A stretch of 64,000 bases of DNA, taken from NCBI GenBank assembly GCA_023627715.1, contig JAMAHW010000042.1:186001-250000 (forward strand), given 5' to 3'. The stretch's first letter is position 1, and each line of letters begins with the position of its first letter. This stretch comes from Periconia sp. R9002 (taxonomy: Eukaryota > Ascomycota > Dothideomycetes > Pleosporales > Periconiaceae). The notes beneath the pieces are model-generated. The model was not told the origin of the DNA. It saw only the letters and a program-made list of their open reading frames with translations, and ran no database searches. Below, in pieces: positions 53,922-64,000 of this stretch. The position numbers and the translations under genes were made by a program.

Positions 53922-55767
53922 ATGTCGGAAGCCGATCGCATTGGGCCCGACCACTCCCCCAAGCGCAGCTTTGGAGACAAAGCTCGTCGGATAGTAAGAG
54001 CATTCACTACAAAGTATGGCCCAACATGTCACCATTTATGCGATCCGCACCTAACACTTTGACAGAGATGGGCTCATTGGAAGCTATGACTATGGATTCC
54101 TCTTCAAACCCAAACTCCCTTTCATGAAGAAAGAACGAAGAGCCGCTCCATTCTTCGGACTTCACGATAAGATGCCAGTACTCCTCGCGGCCCTCCTTGG
54201 ATTCCAGCACGCCCTCAGTATGCTCGCGGGGGTCATTACGCCTCCCATCATTCTGGCCAATGCAGCGCATCTTACTCCCAACGTGCAGCAATACCTGGTT
54301 TCCACGTCCTTAATTGTCTGCGGCATCCTCTCTTCGATCCAGATCACCCGCTTCCACATCTACAAGACGCCCTACTACATCGGCACGGGCTTGATTTCAG
54401 TCGTGGGGACTTCCTTCGCTACCATTCCGGTAGCCACAGGAGCTTTGTCACAAATGTACAGTACCGGATTTTGTCCCTCGGATGCCAATGGCAACCCATT
54501 GCCTTGCCCGGACGGATACGGAGCCATCATCGGAACGGCCATTGTTTGCGCCCTCCTCGAAATCCTCATGTCTTTCACATCTCCCCGTATCCTCAAGAAG
54601 ATCTTCCCACCTATGGTCACGGGCCCCACCGTCATGCTCATCGGCGTCAACCTGATCGAATCCGGGCTCCAGAACTGGGCCGGAGGGAGCGGAGACTGCA
54701 AGAGCAGACCGACATCCGGGCTGTTCCAGCTCTGCCCCAACATCAACGCGCCTCGCCCTCTCCCCTGGGGCAGCGCAGAGTTCCTCGGTCTCGGCTTCTC
54801 CGTCTTCATCACCATCATCATCTGCGAGCGGTTCGGCGCGCCCATCATGAAGTCCACCGCCGTAGTCATCGGCCTCCTCGTCGGGTGCATCATCGCAGGC
54901 GCGACCGGCTACTTCGACCGATCCAGCATCGACAGTTCCCCAGCCGCGTCATTCATCTGGGTGCACACCTTCAAGCTCAGCGTCTACGGGCCCATAGTGT
55001 TACCCTTACTAGCCGTGTACATGGTGCTCGCCATGGAAGCCATCGGCGACATCACAGCCACATGCGACGTCTCGCGCCTCGAAGTCGACGGCGAGCTCTT
55101 CGACAGCCGCATCCAAGGCGGCGTCCTAGCCGACGGCCTCAACGGCATGATCGCAGGCCTCTGCACAATCACCCCCATGTCCACCTTCGCCCAAAACAAC
55201 GGCGTCATTGCCCTCACGCGCTGCGCGAACCGCAAAGCCGGATACGCCTGCTGTTTCTGGCTCGTCATCATGGGTATCTTCGCCAAGTTCGCCGCGGCCC
55301 TCGTCGCCATTCCCAGCGCCGTCCTCGGCGGCATGACGACGTTCCTCTTCTCCGCCGTCACCGTCTCCGGTATCAGAATCATCAGCACCATCCCCTTCAC
55401 CCGCCGCAACCGCTTCATCCTCACCGCCGGGTTCACCCTCGGTTTCGGCGCCACCATGGTGCCGAACTGGTTCTCGTACGTTTTCACGTACGAAGGGCCG
55501 AATCGCGCTCTGCTGGGTTTCTACAACGCTATTGAGCTCATTATGGAGACGGGGTTTGCGCTCGTCGCGCTCGTTACGGTGATTTTGAACTTGGTGCTTC
55601 CCGAGGAGATTGAGGACGAGGAGATTCCTGAGATTACGGCTGATGAGGGGGATGTGAATGGGGCCAAGAACGTTGATGACGAGGAGTGGAATCGCGCGCA
55701 GGGGAAGAAAATTAGCGATGAGGAAGGCGTGAGGAACACGAGCGGTGAGACTAAGGAGATTCACTGA
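53922..55767 (+). CDS. NAT/NCS2 purine permease (UapA/UapC-like)
   Basis: Plasma-membrane proton symporter for uric acid and xanthine. Two exons, 53922-54013 and 54066-55767, with a 52-bp intron, encode 597 aa, the family's length. Seen: SYDYGFLFKPKLPFMKK and APFFGLHDKMPVLLAALLGFQHAL containing the QH motif of TM1, VTPP, repeated hydrophobic segments (about 14), AMEAIGDITAT, and the NAT signature QNNGVIALTR (about residues 407-416). The C-terminal tail is acidic (EEIEDEEIPEITADEG), as in UapA where such a di-acidic region takes part in traffic control. Codon use is strongly C-biased in the middle of the gene, creating long antisense and frame-shifted shadow frames. Confidence 0.95.
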
Positions 55768-56325
55768 CGATGAGAATGATATTGGGTTATCATTTGCGAT
55801 CGAGGAGTGCGACTTCGAATGTACACCTCCCACTGGTATATACAGTAATGTTCTACTTCCATCTTGATCCTGTTCTCGGAATATTTGGGGGGAAAAAGTT
55901 TTGGCAAATTTTCAATGGACGGGTGTTGTTTGTATAAAAGCTTTAGAGGGAGAGAGGGAATTCTACTTTCATTACCATGAATCACGTCTCCATCCTCACT
56001 GGTATCTGGTTTTTCTTTATATATATGTGCGCACAGATTGAGTGATGTAAACTAAAACTGAAGAGAGTCGTTCCTGCCCTATGTATATACAATCGTACAT
56101 TGAAAAATATGGACGCCCGTGATGAACCCAGCCCTCTAATGAACCGATTCAAAAGCCTCTGTTGGGTAACTTTGCGTGGAAAGTCGTATGTTGTGAAAGA
56201 TCCCCGGGAGATTGCATGGGATGACAATGGAAGCGCGAGTATGTGAGGATCTTTTTTGTAAGGGTAGCAACAGCAGCTTTTGCTCTTTTGCCACAGGCTT
56301 CGTCGCCATGAATTGTTTATGTTCC
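55768..56325. other. Convergent 3' region (permease / msp1)
   Basis: A 558-bp gap between two stop codons, AT-rich at 55790-56060. It probably holds the two 3' UTRs; nothing else was seen. Confidence 0.5.
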
Positions 56326-57884
56326 TCATCGCCTCACCTCCGCTGGCTCAGCTTCGTGATACGCACTATCCCTGAACCTTTCACTCCCACCATCTTCGGT
56401 GCTGACGCTTTCGGTATCACTCTCTGAAGTCGTGTGTACCCTCCTCGCACCACCACTTCTCGCATTCGAGCTCTCGTCATCGTCCGCCTCATCCACTTCC
56501 CTCAAACCCCTTCCCCTGCCAAAGAAATCGCCGGTCTGCAGGCCTCGGACCGCGTTCGTATCAACGCCTTTCCTGAGGTTACCGTCCTTCTTCGCTTGTC
56601 GTATGTACTCTCTTACGGGTCCCATGGCTGCGTCCCTGCATGCTTCTTTAATGTCGGAGCCAGACATGCCCGCCGATACGCGGACTAGGTAATCAAGGTC
56701 GAATTTGGGCTTGTCGATCTTGGTGTCGCGCAGGATAAGAGAGAATATCTTGTTACGTTGAGAGGCGTTGGGGAGAGCTACAGGGAATTTCTTAGGCATA
56801 CGGCGGAGAATAGCTTCGTCGATGTCTTGGATGCGATTTGTGGCGCCGAGGATGCAGATCTGCTGCGGCGAACCTTGGGAACTGGAGTGAGACGAAACAA
56901 GACCGTCCCAGTGCGTCATGAATTCTGCTTTGACCATACCGCTCGCCTCGTGCTCCCCGCTTCTCCGCTGGCCGAGGACGGCGTCGATCTCGTCGATGAA
57001 GACAATGGTTGGTTGAAGTTTGCGCGCCAGGCTGAAAACTGCGTTTACGAGTTTGTTGCTGTCGCCGTACCACTTTTCGGTTAGAGTTGAGATGTGGAGA
57101 TTTATGAAGCAAGCTCCGGATTCATGCGCGAGAGCTTTTGCAAGCATGGTCTTTCCACAACCTGGGGGACCGTAGAGAAGCACACCCGAGGGTGCGCTAA
57201 GGAGAGAAGATGAATGTGAGTAAAGGTGCGGCATTGTGAGCGGGTAGATGACGGATTCCTTGAGATCTTCGATGATGGAATCAAGACCACCAATGTCTAT
57301 ATGGCACGTTAGTACATACACTTTGAAACCACCCTTATCCTCAACAACATTTGTTGATCTTGAGAACGCCCATCCTTCTGCGAGTAAGTCTCTAGTGTCA
57401 ACTTACCTTCAAAGCTGACCGGAATCTCCTCAGGAGCCACCACTTCCATAGCAATGGTCTGCTCATAAGGCGTCAATTCCAGATCCTCTATCCTGGCTCT
57501 GCTATCTCGTCTCCTCCTCCTCCTACCGCCTCTATACTCCCCGTCATCGGTATCGTCGCTGTCATAGTCTTCGTCTCTCGATGACTTGTTTGCTAATATG
57601 GCGCCGAGTTTGCGATTTGCCGCCGAAGCTTTCTTGCGCGCGTCCTCCTTCTGTTGGGCTTCTGGGTCGAGGCGGGAGAGGAGATTGCGAATGACAAAGT
57701 ACGCTATGAGGGGCTAAACACGGAGTCAGTAAGCATTGGGGGATACGTTTCATCCGAAAATACATGGGAAGAATGAAGTGCGGGTTCGTTTGAAGTGGAT
57801 AAGTGAATCTGTACGTACAGCCGCCGCCGCCATGAGTATGTCGGGGATGTAGCCCGTGAGGCTACTTTTCTTGTTGCTGCTCAT
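56326..57884 (-). CDS. msp1: Msp1/ATAD1 AAA ATPase of the mitochondrial outer membrane
   Basis: Extracts mislocalised tail-anchored proteins and clears stalled import substrates. Three exons: 57819-57884, 57407-57713 and 56326-57296, with introns of 105 and 110 bp, give 447 aa. Seen: N-terminal membrane segment at about 12-34 formed across the first splice (YIPDILMAAAA then PLIAYFVIRNLL), a charged linker with an Arg run, DIGGLDSIIEDLKESVIYPL, Walker A GPPGCGKT (167-174), KWYGDSNKLV pore region, Walker B IVFIDEIDA (222-229), sensor GATNR and ILRRMPKKF with arginine fingers. The C-terminal extension of about 90 residues is acidic and Ser-rich, longer than yeast Msp1, and looks disordered. It is head-to-head with tim21. 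Confidence 0.94.
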
Positions 57885-58175
57885 TGTGTGAAATGTGTGA
57901 GCGCTGATTTCCTGGTTGTGGAAGAGGTGCGCGTATAGTAAGGACAGGAGAGAACGAGGGATGTCCCACGTGTGGCGTAGGGCAAGCAAATGCGTTGTCG
58001 CCTTTCACGAGACGCTCTATGCCTGTCACTTGTTCCGCTTTCCGCGTTCCACGCGAAGATCGCCCTCGGCCTTGGCATGGCACCTCCACCTTCGAATCTT
58101 CAAGCTATAGACAAGCCTCGTCTTGAAATCTTCGCACCGTCCAAATCTCGATTGGAGAAACGACACCCCCAAAAA
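57885..58175. promoter_or_regulatory. Shared divergent promoter, msp1 / tim21
   Basis: Only 291 bp separate the two start codons, so both promoters and leaders must overlap or abut. Both products act at mitochondrial membranes. Short in-frame ATGs upstream of tim21 exist, but the chosen one (58176) begins a clean presequence. Confidence 0.6.
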
Positions 58176-58937
58176 ATGGCTACGATATACAGGCCCACGC
58201 AAGTAATTCAGCTACTCCGCGCAACAGCTCCGCGCCCTCTCTCGATCCCGGATAAGAGAACTGCGCGCGCCGCCTTCTCCACTTCTCGCCATGCGCAAGC
58301 TACTCATAACAGCACGAGCAACTCTTCCAACAATTCCACACCCAACGATGTCTTGTCGCCCCATCCGGCCATACCGACGAGGCGCAGAGTCACCGTAACG
58401 AACGATACCGGAGCCGTACGCTGGTCAGACCTTTCCCCGGCCGAGAAAGCGTCACGAACCGTCCAGCAATCATTCAACCTCACCGTAGTGCTCGTAGGCA
58501 TTGTATTCACCGGCACGGTGGGCTACTACCTCTTCTCAGACATAATTTCCCCAAATTCTAAAACCGCATACTTCAACCGCGCAACGACCCTAATCCGCGC
58601 CCACCCCGAATGCCAAAAACTCTTGGGTCCAGGTGACCAAATCTCCGCGCACGGCGAAACTTCGTGGTCGCGCTGGGTTCACAACCGACACATCAACAGC
58701 ACCGAGGAAACAGACCAGTGGGGCACCGAACACCTCCGGTTCAGATTCTATGTCGAAGGGCCGTTGAATCAGGGCACGGCGATTTGCCACTTGACGAAGC
58801 GCCCCAGCCAGGATGAGTGGGAGTGGTGTGAGCTTGCGGTGAATGTCAAGGGTGCGAAGACGATTTGGGTGGAGCGCGCGGAGGGGAAGGCCGGGTCTAA
58901 GGTTGCGCCGAAGATTTTTGGGGCGAGGTGGTGGTAG
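58176..58937 (+). CDS. tim21: Tim21, TIM23 translocase subunit
   Basis: Mitochondrial inner-membrane protein that couples the TOM and TIM23 complexes and the respiratory chain. A single exon encodes 253 aa from the ATG at 58176. Seen: basic, Ser/Arg-rich presequence (1-40) with a likely cleavage near RAAFSTS, a Ser/Asn linker, WSDLSPAEKASRTVQQSFN, one transmembrane helix (about 101-120), then the intermembrane-space domain: YYLFSDIISPNSKTAYFN, HPECQKLLG, and RFRFYVEGPLNQGTAICHL. That order is diagnostic of Tim21. It converges on the glutamate kinase gene downstream and diverges from msp1. Confidence 0.95.
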   Translation: MATIYRPTQVIQLLRATAPRPLSIPDKRTARAAFSTSRHAQATHNSTSNSSNNSTPNDVLSPHPAIPTRRRVTVTNDTGAVRWSDLSPAEKASRTVQQSFNLTVVLVGIVFTGTVGYYLFSDIISPNSKTAYFNRATTLIRAHPECQKLLGPGDQISAHGETSWSRWVHNRHINSTEETDQWGTEHLRFRFYVEGPLNQGTAICHLTKRPSQDEWEWCELAVNVKGAKTIWVERAEGKAGSKVAPKIFGARWW

Positions 58938-59353
58938 GGTTTCAGAGGGAAAGTGATGGGGAGTTTGGTATGTTTCTGGCGGAGGAAGACGATATTTGGC
59001 ATAGTCAAACGTGGGAGGTGGAAGCTGCATCAAAAGGCAGTTGGAGTGAAAACTTGGATTTCTGGATGGCACATGGGTGACGTTTCTATGCTACCACAAT
59101 CCTCCATGTTTATATCATTGGTTTTTTATTTCAAAGGGGGAATTCCCGGAACTCCTAGTCTATGATTTTATACTCACATGCAAGTGTAAAAGCATTCTAT
59201 ACCAAAAAAGCACATTTATACACCAATGCTTCCCCCTTCATTATCCCTTTTTTTATACTGAGTGTCAGACATGCATGTTGAAGCATTCTACTTCTGAACC
59301 AACAAAAAGGGAATACGTATGATTAAAACTATTGTAAGCAAGGAAAACCTCAA
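58938..59353. other. Convergent 3' region (tim21 / pro1)
   Basis: A 416-bp gap between stop codons, AT-rich with several TTTTT/AAAAA runs. No gene was seen. Confidence 0.5.
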
Positions 59354-61060
59354 TCAGTGAAGCCCCGTGTCGACCCCGACCCCGCCCTCCGAACTTCTGA
59401 CTCTCGGTTTCAACGTAGGCGTTCCCGGTCTTGACTGATCAATGCCGAAGAATGCGATGTTCTCTCTAAGAGCCACGTACTCGGAATCCGCATACCCCAG
59501 TGCGTCGTGTATCTGTGTGCTGTGCAGACCCTTGATTCTTCGGATTTCGCTGGCCGAGTAATTAATAACTGCACGACCGATCTCAAACGGTGCAGGATTG
59601 TGTAGTTCAAAAAGGGGCGGGCCATTCGCAGGGTGAAAGATCTGAGAAGAGGAAGCGGAGTGGGTGAGAGGAATAGGCGTTGCTGCTACATGCGTGTTGT
59701 AGGGAACGTGCGAGAGTTCCCTCTTCGCCGGCGAAGTCTGCGGTTTGGGAGATGTAGGCGAGATGCGTTTGACAACGACGAGGCGAACGGCTTCTTGCTG
59801 CGCAAAGTTGCCATCTACGTCTACGATACCGACGGGAAGGAGTCCGGCTTTGTCGGAGAGCGCTTGCCATGCACCATGGTCTATATAGATGGTCCCATGA
59901 GGCGCCAGGCCATGAAGGATCCAAAAGTAGCGATCGCGGATTGGGTGCGGGATGGGGAGGAAACGTGTGTGGAGAGGCGGGGCAACGGTTTCGGGAGAAG
60001 AGGCGCGTGAAGAGGTGCGGGAGTGTGTGCCGTTGGGGACATGTGGTGTAGTAGCTTCGCGGGAGGAGGCAGACGATGAATTGGATGTGATCTGAGATAT
60101 GGCAATACCATTCTGGGTATCTTCGTGCAGGTTTGATAGACTGTTTCTGCTGGATACGCGTGCGAGTTTCTGCGATTCTGCATGTCTGATGATTGCAACA
60201 ATGTTGCCGGGTTTGTTCGACTTGGTGATGACAGTGGTAACACCAGCAGATGTAGCAAGCCGTGCGGCCACGATCTTGGTACTCATTCCTCCTGTTCCTA
60301 ACGACGACCCTGCACTGCTGACATCTGCTTCCAAATCGGCAATATCCTCCACAACCTCGATTGGCTTTGCGTCTGGATGAGTTCGCGGATTCTTGTCGTA
60401 GAGACAGTCGACATCAGTCATTAGGAAGAGATAGTCTGCTTGAACCATAGCAGCCGTGATGGCGCTCAATGTGTCGTTGTCGCCAAACTTGATCTCCGTG
60501 ACGGCTAGCGTGTCGTTCTCGTTCACAATGGGTATGACACCCATATTGAGCAGCTCAAGGAAGGTATTCTGTGCATTCTGGTACTGGGTTCGGTCGGCAA
60601 TGTCGTTTCTCGTGAGGAGAATCTGGGCGATTGGGTGGTGCAGATGTCCAAACAGCTGGTCCCAAAGGCTCATGAGCCTGCATTGACCGATGGCTGCCAG
60701 AGCCTGCACTTTGGGCAAGTGTTTTGGTCGCCTCTCCAGATCCATTCTTCGCAGTCCAACGCCAATGGCGCCGGAGGAGACAATGACGACGCGGTGTCCA
60801 TCCTGGTGTAACTTGACGGCGGTTTCGACAATGACGGACAGAATGGAGAGGAGCGGCTGGTGTGTCTTTTCGTCGACAATGGAACTTGTGCCTGTGGGTG
60901 AGGGTCAGTCGGTTGGCTCAAACTTTGTGTGCCAGTAGTCCAACGAGAAGGTGAAGTGTGTGCGGGGGTTCTTGTTTGGCGAAGGAAACAATGGACGATT
61001 ACCGAGTTTGATAACAATGGTAAGTTGGCCAGGAAATTGTTTCTTCATGTGGAACGCCAT
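59354..61060 (-). CDS. pro1: Glutamate 5-kinase
   Basis: First step of proline synthesis: phosphorylates glutamate to gamma-glutamyl phosphate in the cytosol. Two exons, 61003-61060 and 59354-60891, with a 111-bp intron, give 531 aa. Seen: TIVIKLGTSSIVDE across the splice (ATP-binding start of the amino-acid kinase fold), VVIVSSGAIGVGLRRM, IPIVNENDTLAV, FGDNDTLSA, LMTDVDCLYDKNP and GTGGMSTKI, all conserved in glutamate kinases. The C-terminal PUA domain is recognisable from GTIYIDHGAWQAL and PVGIVDVDGNF. Ser-rich insertions of about 60 residues before the PUA domain and of about 45 residues inside it make the protein longer than yeast Pro1. It is head-to-head with atp23. Confidence 0.94.
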
Positions 61061-61528
61061 GATGGCCTGACCGTGACCCACCTCGCCGTGGGATCTTGAT
61101 GTTTTGCAATCAATGGTTCCTCGCTCCAACGTGGGCGAATGCAGGACATAAAAACCTGCAGCCGTAGAATGAGCTCAGCTGCTTTGTTCCCCAAGAGCCG
61201 GTCGTTGAGCAATGACTCCATACCTTTTAATCTCTCTTTGCAAGGGTGTCGCCCCACTGGACTTGCCTGCAGCCAATCACAAACCCCGCTTCTCTCCGCA
61301 GTTTCTGTGCCTCCTACAGAAGAATGCGACGAGACACGACCGTATACACACCGGATAAGCACCTCATCCATCCCGTCATCCGTTGAATAACCGATCCACG
61401 ATTCCTCACCAATTACGTCGAGAGGGTCGAGCACGCTCCGCTTTTTTCTTTCTTTCGCGCCCTACACGACGACAAAAGGGCGAATGCCGCTATATCCATA
61501 CCATACGCGTTAACCGCTGCCTTCGACA
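61061..61528. promoter_or_regulatory. Divergent promoter region, pro1 / atp23
   Basis: 468 bp between two divergent start codons. The frame upstream of pro1 remains open for about 23 codons without an ATG. No specific site was assigned. Confidence 0.5.
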
Positions 61529-62300
61529 ATGTCTGAACCCGACAAAACACCTGAAAACGGCGCCCCAGCATCGGCGTCAACCTCCAAACCCGATCAAGTC
61601 TACTACACCTGGTCCAATGCCTTCTCCATCCTCCTCTCCCGCATGACCGGAAACCGCAACATCCCCCTCGAGAAATCCTATTTCGCCGAACAAGACGAAG
61701 TCAAGAGCGACTACTTCTGCAGAACGTGCGAAACGCGGCGCGATTACCTGCTCCAATACTCGCCCACCGTTACCTTTCTCAAATCCGAGGTGGCCAAGCT
61801 CGGCGGCCAGCTCGATAGCAACAACATCCATTGTCGCATGTGCACGGCGGAGCAGAGTGGAGGGTTTCATATAGACCATGGCATCATGCTGTGTGCGAAC
61901 AAGTTCCGGAATCGTGGCCACCAGGAGGATACTATGGCGCATGAGATGGTGCATGCTTGGGATCATTTGAAGTTCAAGGTCGATGATGATAATTTGAGGC
62001 ATCAGGCTTGCTTGGAGGTAATGCGCTCCCACAACGCTGACCATGGTACATTGGGCTAATGATGAATGGCAGATCCGAGCAGCCACGCTATCAGGGGAAT
62101 GCCGCTTTACCCGAGAGTTCTTCACCAAGAACCAGTGGCGGATTACCGAACAGTTGCAACACTGTGTCCGGAGACGCGCTACCTTGTCCCTCATGGCCAG
62201 ACCTGCTGTCAAGGACGATGTCCATGCCGCCAAAATTGTGAACGAGGTGTGGGATGGCTGTTTCAGAGACACAAGACCTTTTGATGAGATCTATCGGTAA
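61529..62300 (+). CDS. atp23: Atp23, mitochondrial inner-membrane metalloprotease and chaperone
   Basis: Intermembrane-space protease that processes the Atp6 precursor and chaperones assembly of the ATP synthase membrane sector. Two exons, 61529-62017 and 62073-62300, with a 55-bp intron, encode 238 aa, normal for the family. Seen: [35 protein letters not shown], the zinc-protease motif HEMVH (138-142) followed by [28 protein letters not shown] across the splice, and C-terminal [19 protein letters not shown]. Many cysteines are conserved, as expected for an oxidatively folded IMS protein. It lies 3.4 kb from tim21. Confidence 0.96.
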
Positions 62301-62695
62301 AATAGGTATCGTCACCGAGGGGTCAGTGTTGTTTGTTCAACTCATGTAATTTATATAGGTATTGGGGTATGTGTAAAACAGGGCGGACATGGACGGCGTG
62401 CATAGCGAAGGCGTTGATATACCAGGTTAGAATCAAGGCATGTCTTCACTCCACCGCCCATTTCTTGGAATACCATGGGAATTTGTATTTTGATCAGAAC
62501 TTCCGTTGTCCTCGACAATTGTCGAGTGATGCACGATATAAAAAAAAACTCCGAAACCCATAAGCAACGCCAGTGAATGCTAGGCTCTCAGCAGCCTTTC
62601 AACGCCATACCAGAGATTACATCTCAACACATTACAAAAATCAACGCCAGAAAAACATAGCATCAGAAAGCTTCGTCATCGTAATCCATGGTCGT
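62301..62695. other. Convergent 3' region (atp23 / Aurora kinase)
   Basis: A 395-bp gap between stop codons. It contains a short perfect inverted repeat ACAATTGTCGAGTGATG-like segment near 62516-62530 and an A-run at 62543-62550; no gene. Confidence 0.45.
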
Positions 62696-63982
62696 TCAGC
62701 TTTCCCGCTCCTCACTGCTGCGCACTTTGCTCCCTGAAGCACGCTGCATGCCACCGGTGCCCGCTTTGCAGTGCTTAAGGATCCAAGGGTGCTGCTCAAT
62801 CTCAACCAGCGAGATACGTTTGTCAGGGTCAAGCACCAGCAACTGGACATAGATTAGTTTCTGCTCGAGTAGAAAAGGACTAAGGCCAACGTACCCTTTG
62901 AATCAAATCCTTTGCCTCCGAACTGACATAGGAAGGAACTTTGTAATCTCCTCGCGCAATCCTCCGGTGTGTCATCACTTGGGTGTCTTCAAAGGGCGCC
63001 TCTCCGCACAAAAATTCGTAGGTCAGGACCCCTAGACTCCACAAATCAATCTTCTCGGAGTAGTAGCTGCTTGCGTTCGAGATCATCTCTGGAGGGAGGT
63101 AATCGAGCGTTCCGCACATAGTTTTACGCCTGTTGTTCGGAGCGTGTACAGACCATCCAAAATCAGAAATCTTGATTTCGCCGTGGATTCCGACCAGGAT
63201 GTTTTCGGGTTTAATGTCACGATGCATGACATGTTTTTTATGAAGATATTTGAGGGCGGCTACCATTTGGGCAATGTATTGTGCGGCCTTCCATTCGGGA
63301 AATCGCTGCTCGCGGCGCAGATGTTTGTATAATTCTCCCTTGCCCGCGAATTCCAGGATAAGGAAGACACGCTTCTGGTCGTGAAAGTGGCCAAATAAAC
63401 GAAGAATGTTGGGATGTGCAAGATGGGACTGGATCTCAATTTCTCGACGAACCAGCTTCTCCACCTTGCCGCTGATGAGCTCGTCCTTGTGTAAGACCTT
63501 GAGAGCACACACAAAGCCCGTGACACGCTCCTTTGCGAGGTATACATGTCCGAACTTTCCCTTGCCGAGAGGTTTGCCAATCTCAAACATACCCAAGTGC
63601 CATTGCTTCGGCGACGAAGGCTGCGAGTAGAGGACAGATTCGGTGAGAGTGCGACGGTGACCATGTCCAGCGGTTTCTGTCGAACGACCCTGCGGCATCA
63701 AGATATTCCCGGCAGCTTTCGAAGCGTTGATGACTGCGAGCTTTTGTTGTGATGGCGGCAGTTTCATCCGGTTTGCGGCCGTAGTAGATGCAGAAAGGCC
63801 GGTTACTGATACGGAGGTTGAGAGCGAGCCCTTTTCCACGTCAGCATGGCTTCAATGGCAGACATACGAGAGTAATGTACTTTTGACTTGTGATAAACAG
63901 TAGTCGTGCTGACTTGATTCTCATTTTCATCTTGAACCGTAATGCGCTCGAAGGCTGATTCCAGATTGGCGAGGTCCGCCAT
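62696..63982 (-). CDS. ipl1: Aurora kinase (Ipl1/Ark1)
   Basis: Catalytic subunit of the chromosomal passenger complex, correcting kinetochore attachments in mitosis. Three exons: 63881-63982, 62895-63830 and 62696-62842, with introns of 50 and 52 bp, all between codons, give 394 aa. Seen: disordered N terminus with an Ala/Ser-rich stretch, then the kinase domain from WHLGMFEIGKPLGKGKFG (glycine loop 123-128), K145 in CALKVLHK, HRDIKPEN (237-244), DFGWSVHAP (257-265, the Aurora-type DFGWS), and the activation segment RRKTMCGTLDYLPPE with phosphoacceptor T271. The last exon supplies LDPDKRISLVEIEQHPW. Complete within the window; 18 bp of upstream DNA remain. Confidence 0.96.
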
Positions 63983-64000
63983 TGTGTATTAGGATGATGA

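Noticed and set aside
54471..55535. 354-codon Arg/His-rich frame overlapping the purine permease
   Set aside because: Same-strand frame-shifted shadow caused by strong C bias at third codon positions of the permease; no domain character.

Overview
This window is chromosomal DNA from a filamentous ascomycete. The evidence is short GT-AG introns of about 46-65 bp with CTAAC-like branch points, fungal-specific families (chitin synthase, NAT purine permease, Pcs1/Csm1 monopolin, fungal Set3), and gene-poor stretches between compact housekeeping genes. The protein sequences resemble Dothideomycetes (Pleosporales-like), but that placement is an impression from reading, not a search. There are no bacterial operons, CRISPR arrays or intact transposons. 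Gene models below were built by hand from reading frames and splice signals; exon joins were checked for phase.

Layout. 0-9.5 kb: 3' part of a chitin synthase, a five-exon phenol-hydroxylase-like FAD monooxygenase with a 12-nt microexon, an SDR oxidoreductase, the kinetochore protein Csm1/Pcs1, a tiny three-exon ATP synthase subunit k gene (atp19) and an intron-containing tRNA-Glu(CUC). 9.5-18 kb: gene-poor, with two orphan single-exon genes (a one-pass membrane protein and a small secreted protein). 18-24 kb: an R3H-domain protein, a secreted M28 leucine aminopeptidase, and a secreted Kex2-type repeat peptide precursor whose 3' repeats are decayed. 24-34 kb: long-chain acyl-CoA synthetase, an Rkm5-like methyltransferase, and the PHD-SET protein Set3. 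34-44 kb: a cupredoxin-like membrane protein, a PAS-domain protein and the Polycomb subunit EED. 44-50 kb: acyl-CoA-binding protein, Tdp1 and the delta-9 desaturase Ole1. 49-54 kb: gene-poor, with one degenerate gene. 54-64 kb: purine permease, Msp1, Tim21, glutamate 5-kinase, Atp23 and Aurora kinase, tightly packed in head-to-head and tail-to-tail pairs.

Themes. Mitochondrial biogenesis recurs (Atp19, Msp1, Tim21, Atp23), as do fatty-acid activation, binding and desaturation (Faa1, Acb1, Ole1), chromosome segregation (Csm1, Aurora) and chromatin silencing (Set3, EED). These genes are not adjacent enough to call a cluster, except the divergent msp1/tim21 pair. The most unusual locus is the repeat peptide precursor at 21.5-21.85 kb: two intact Kex2/Ste13-type units followed in the same frame by one nonsense-interrupted unit and one badly decayed unit.
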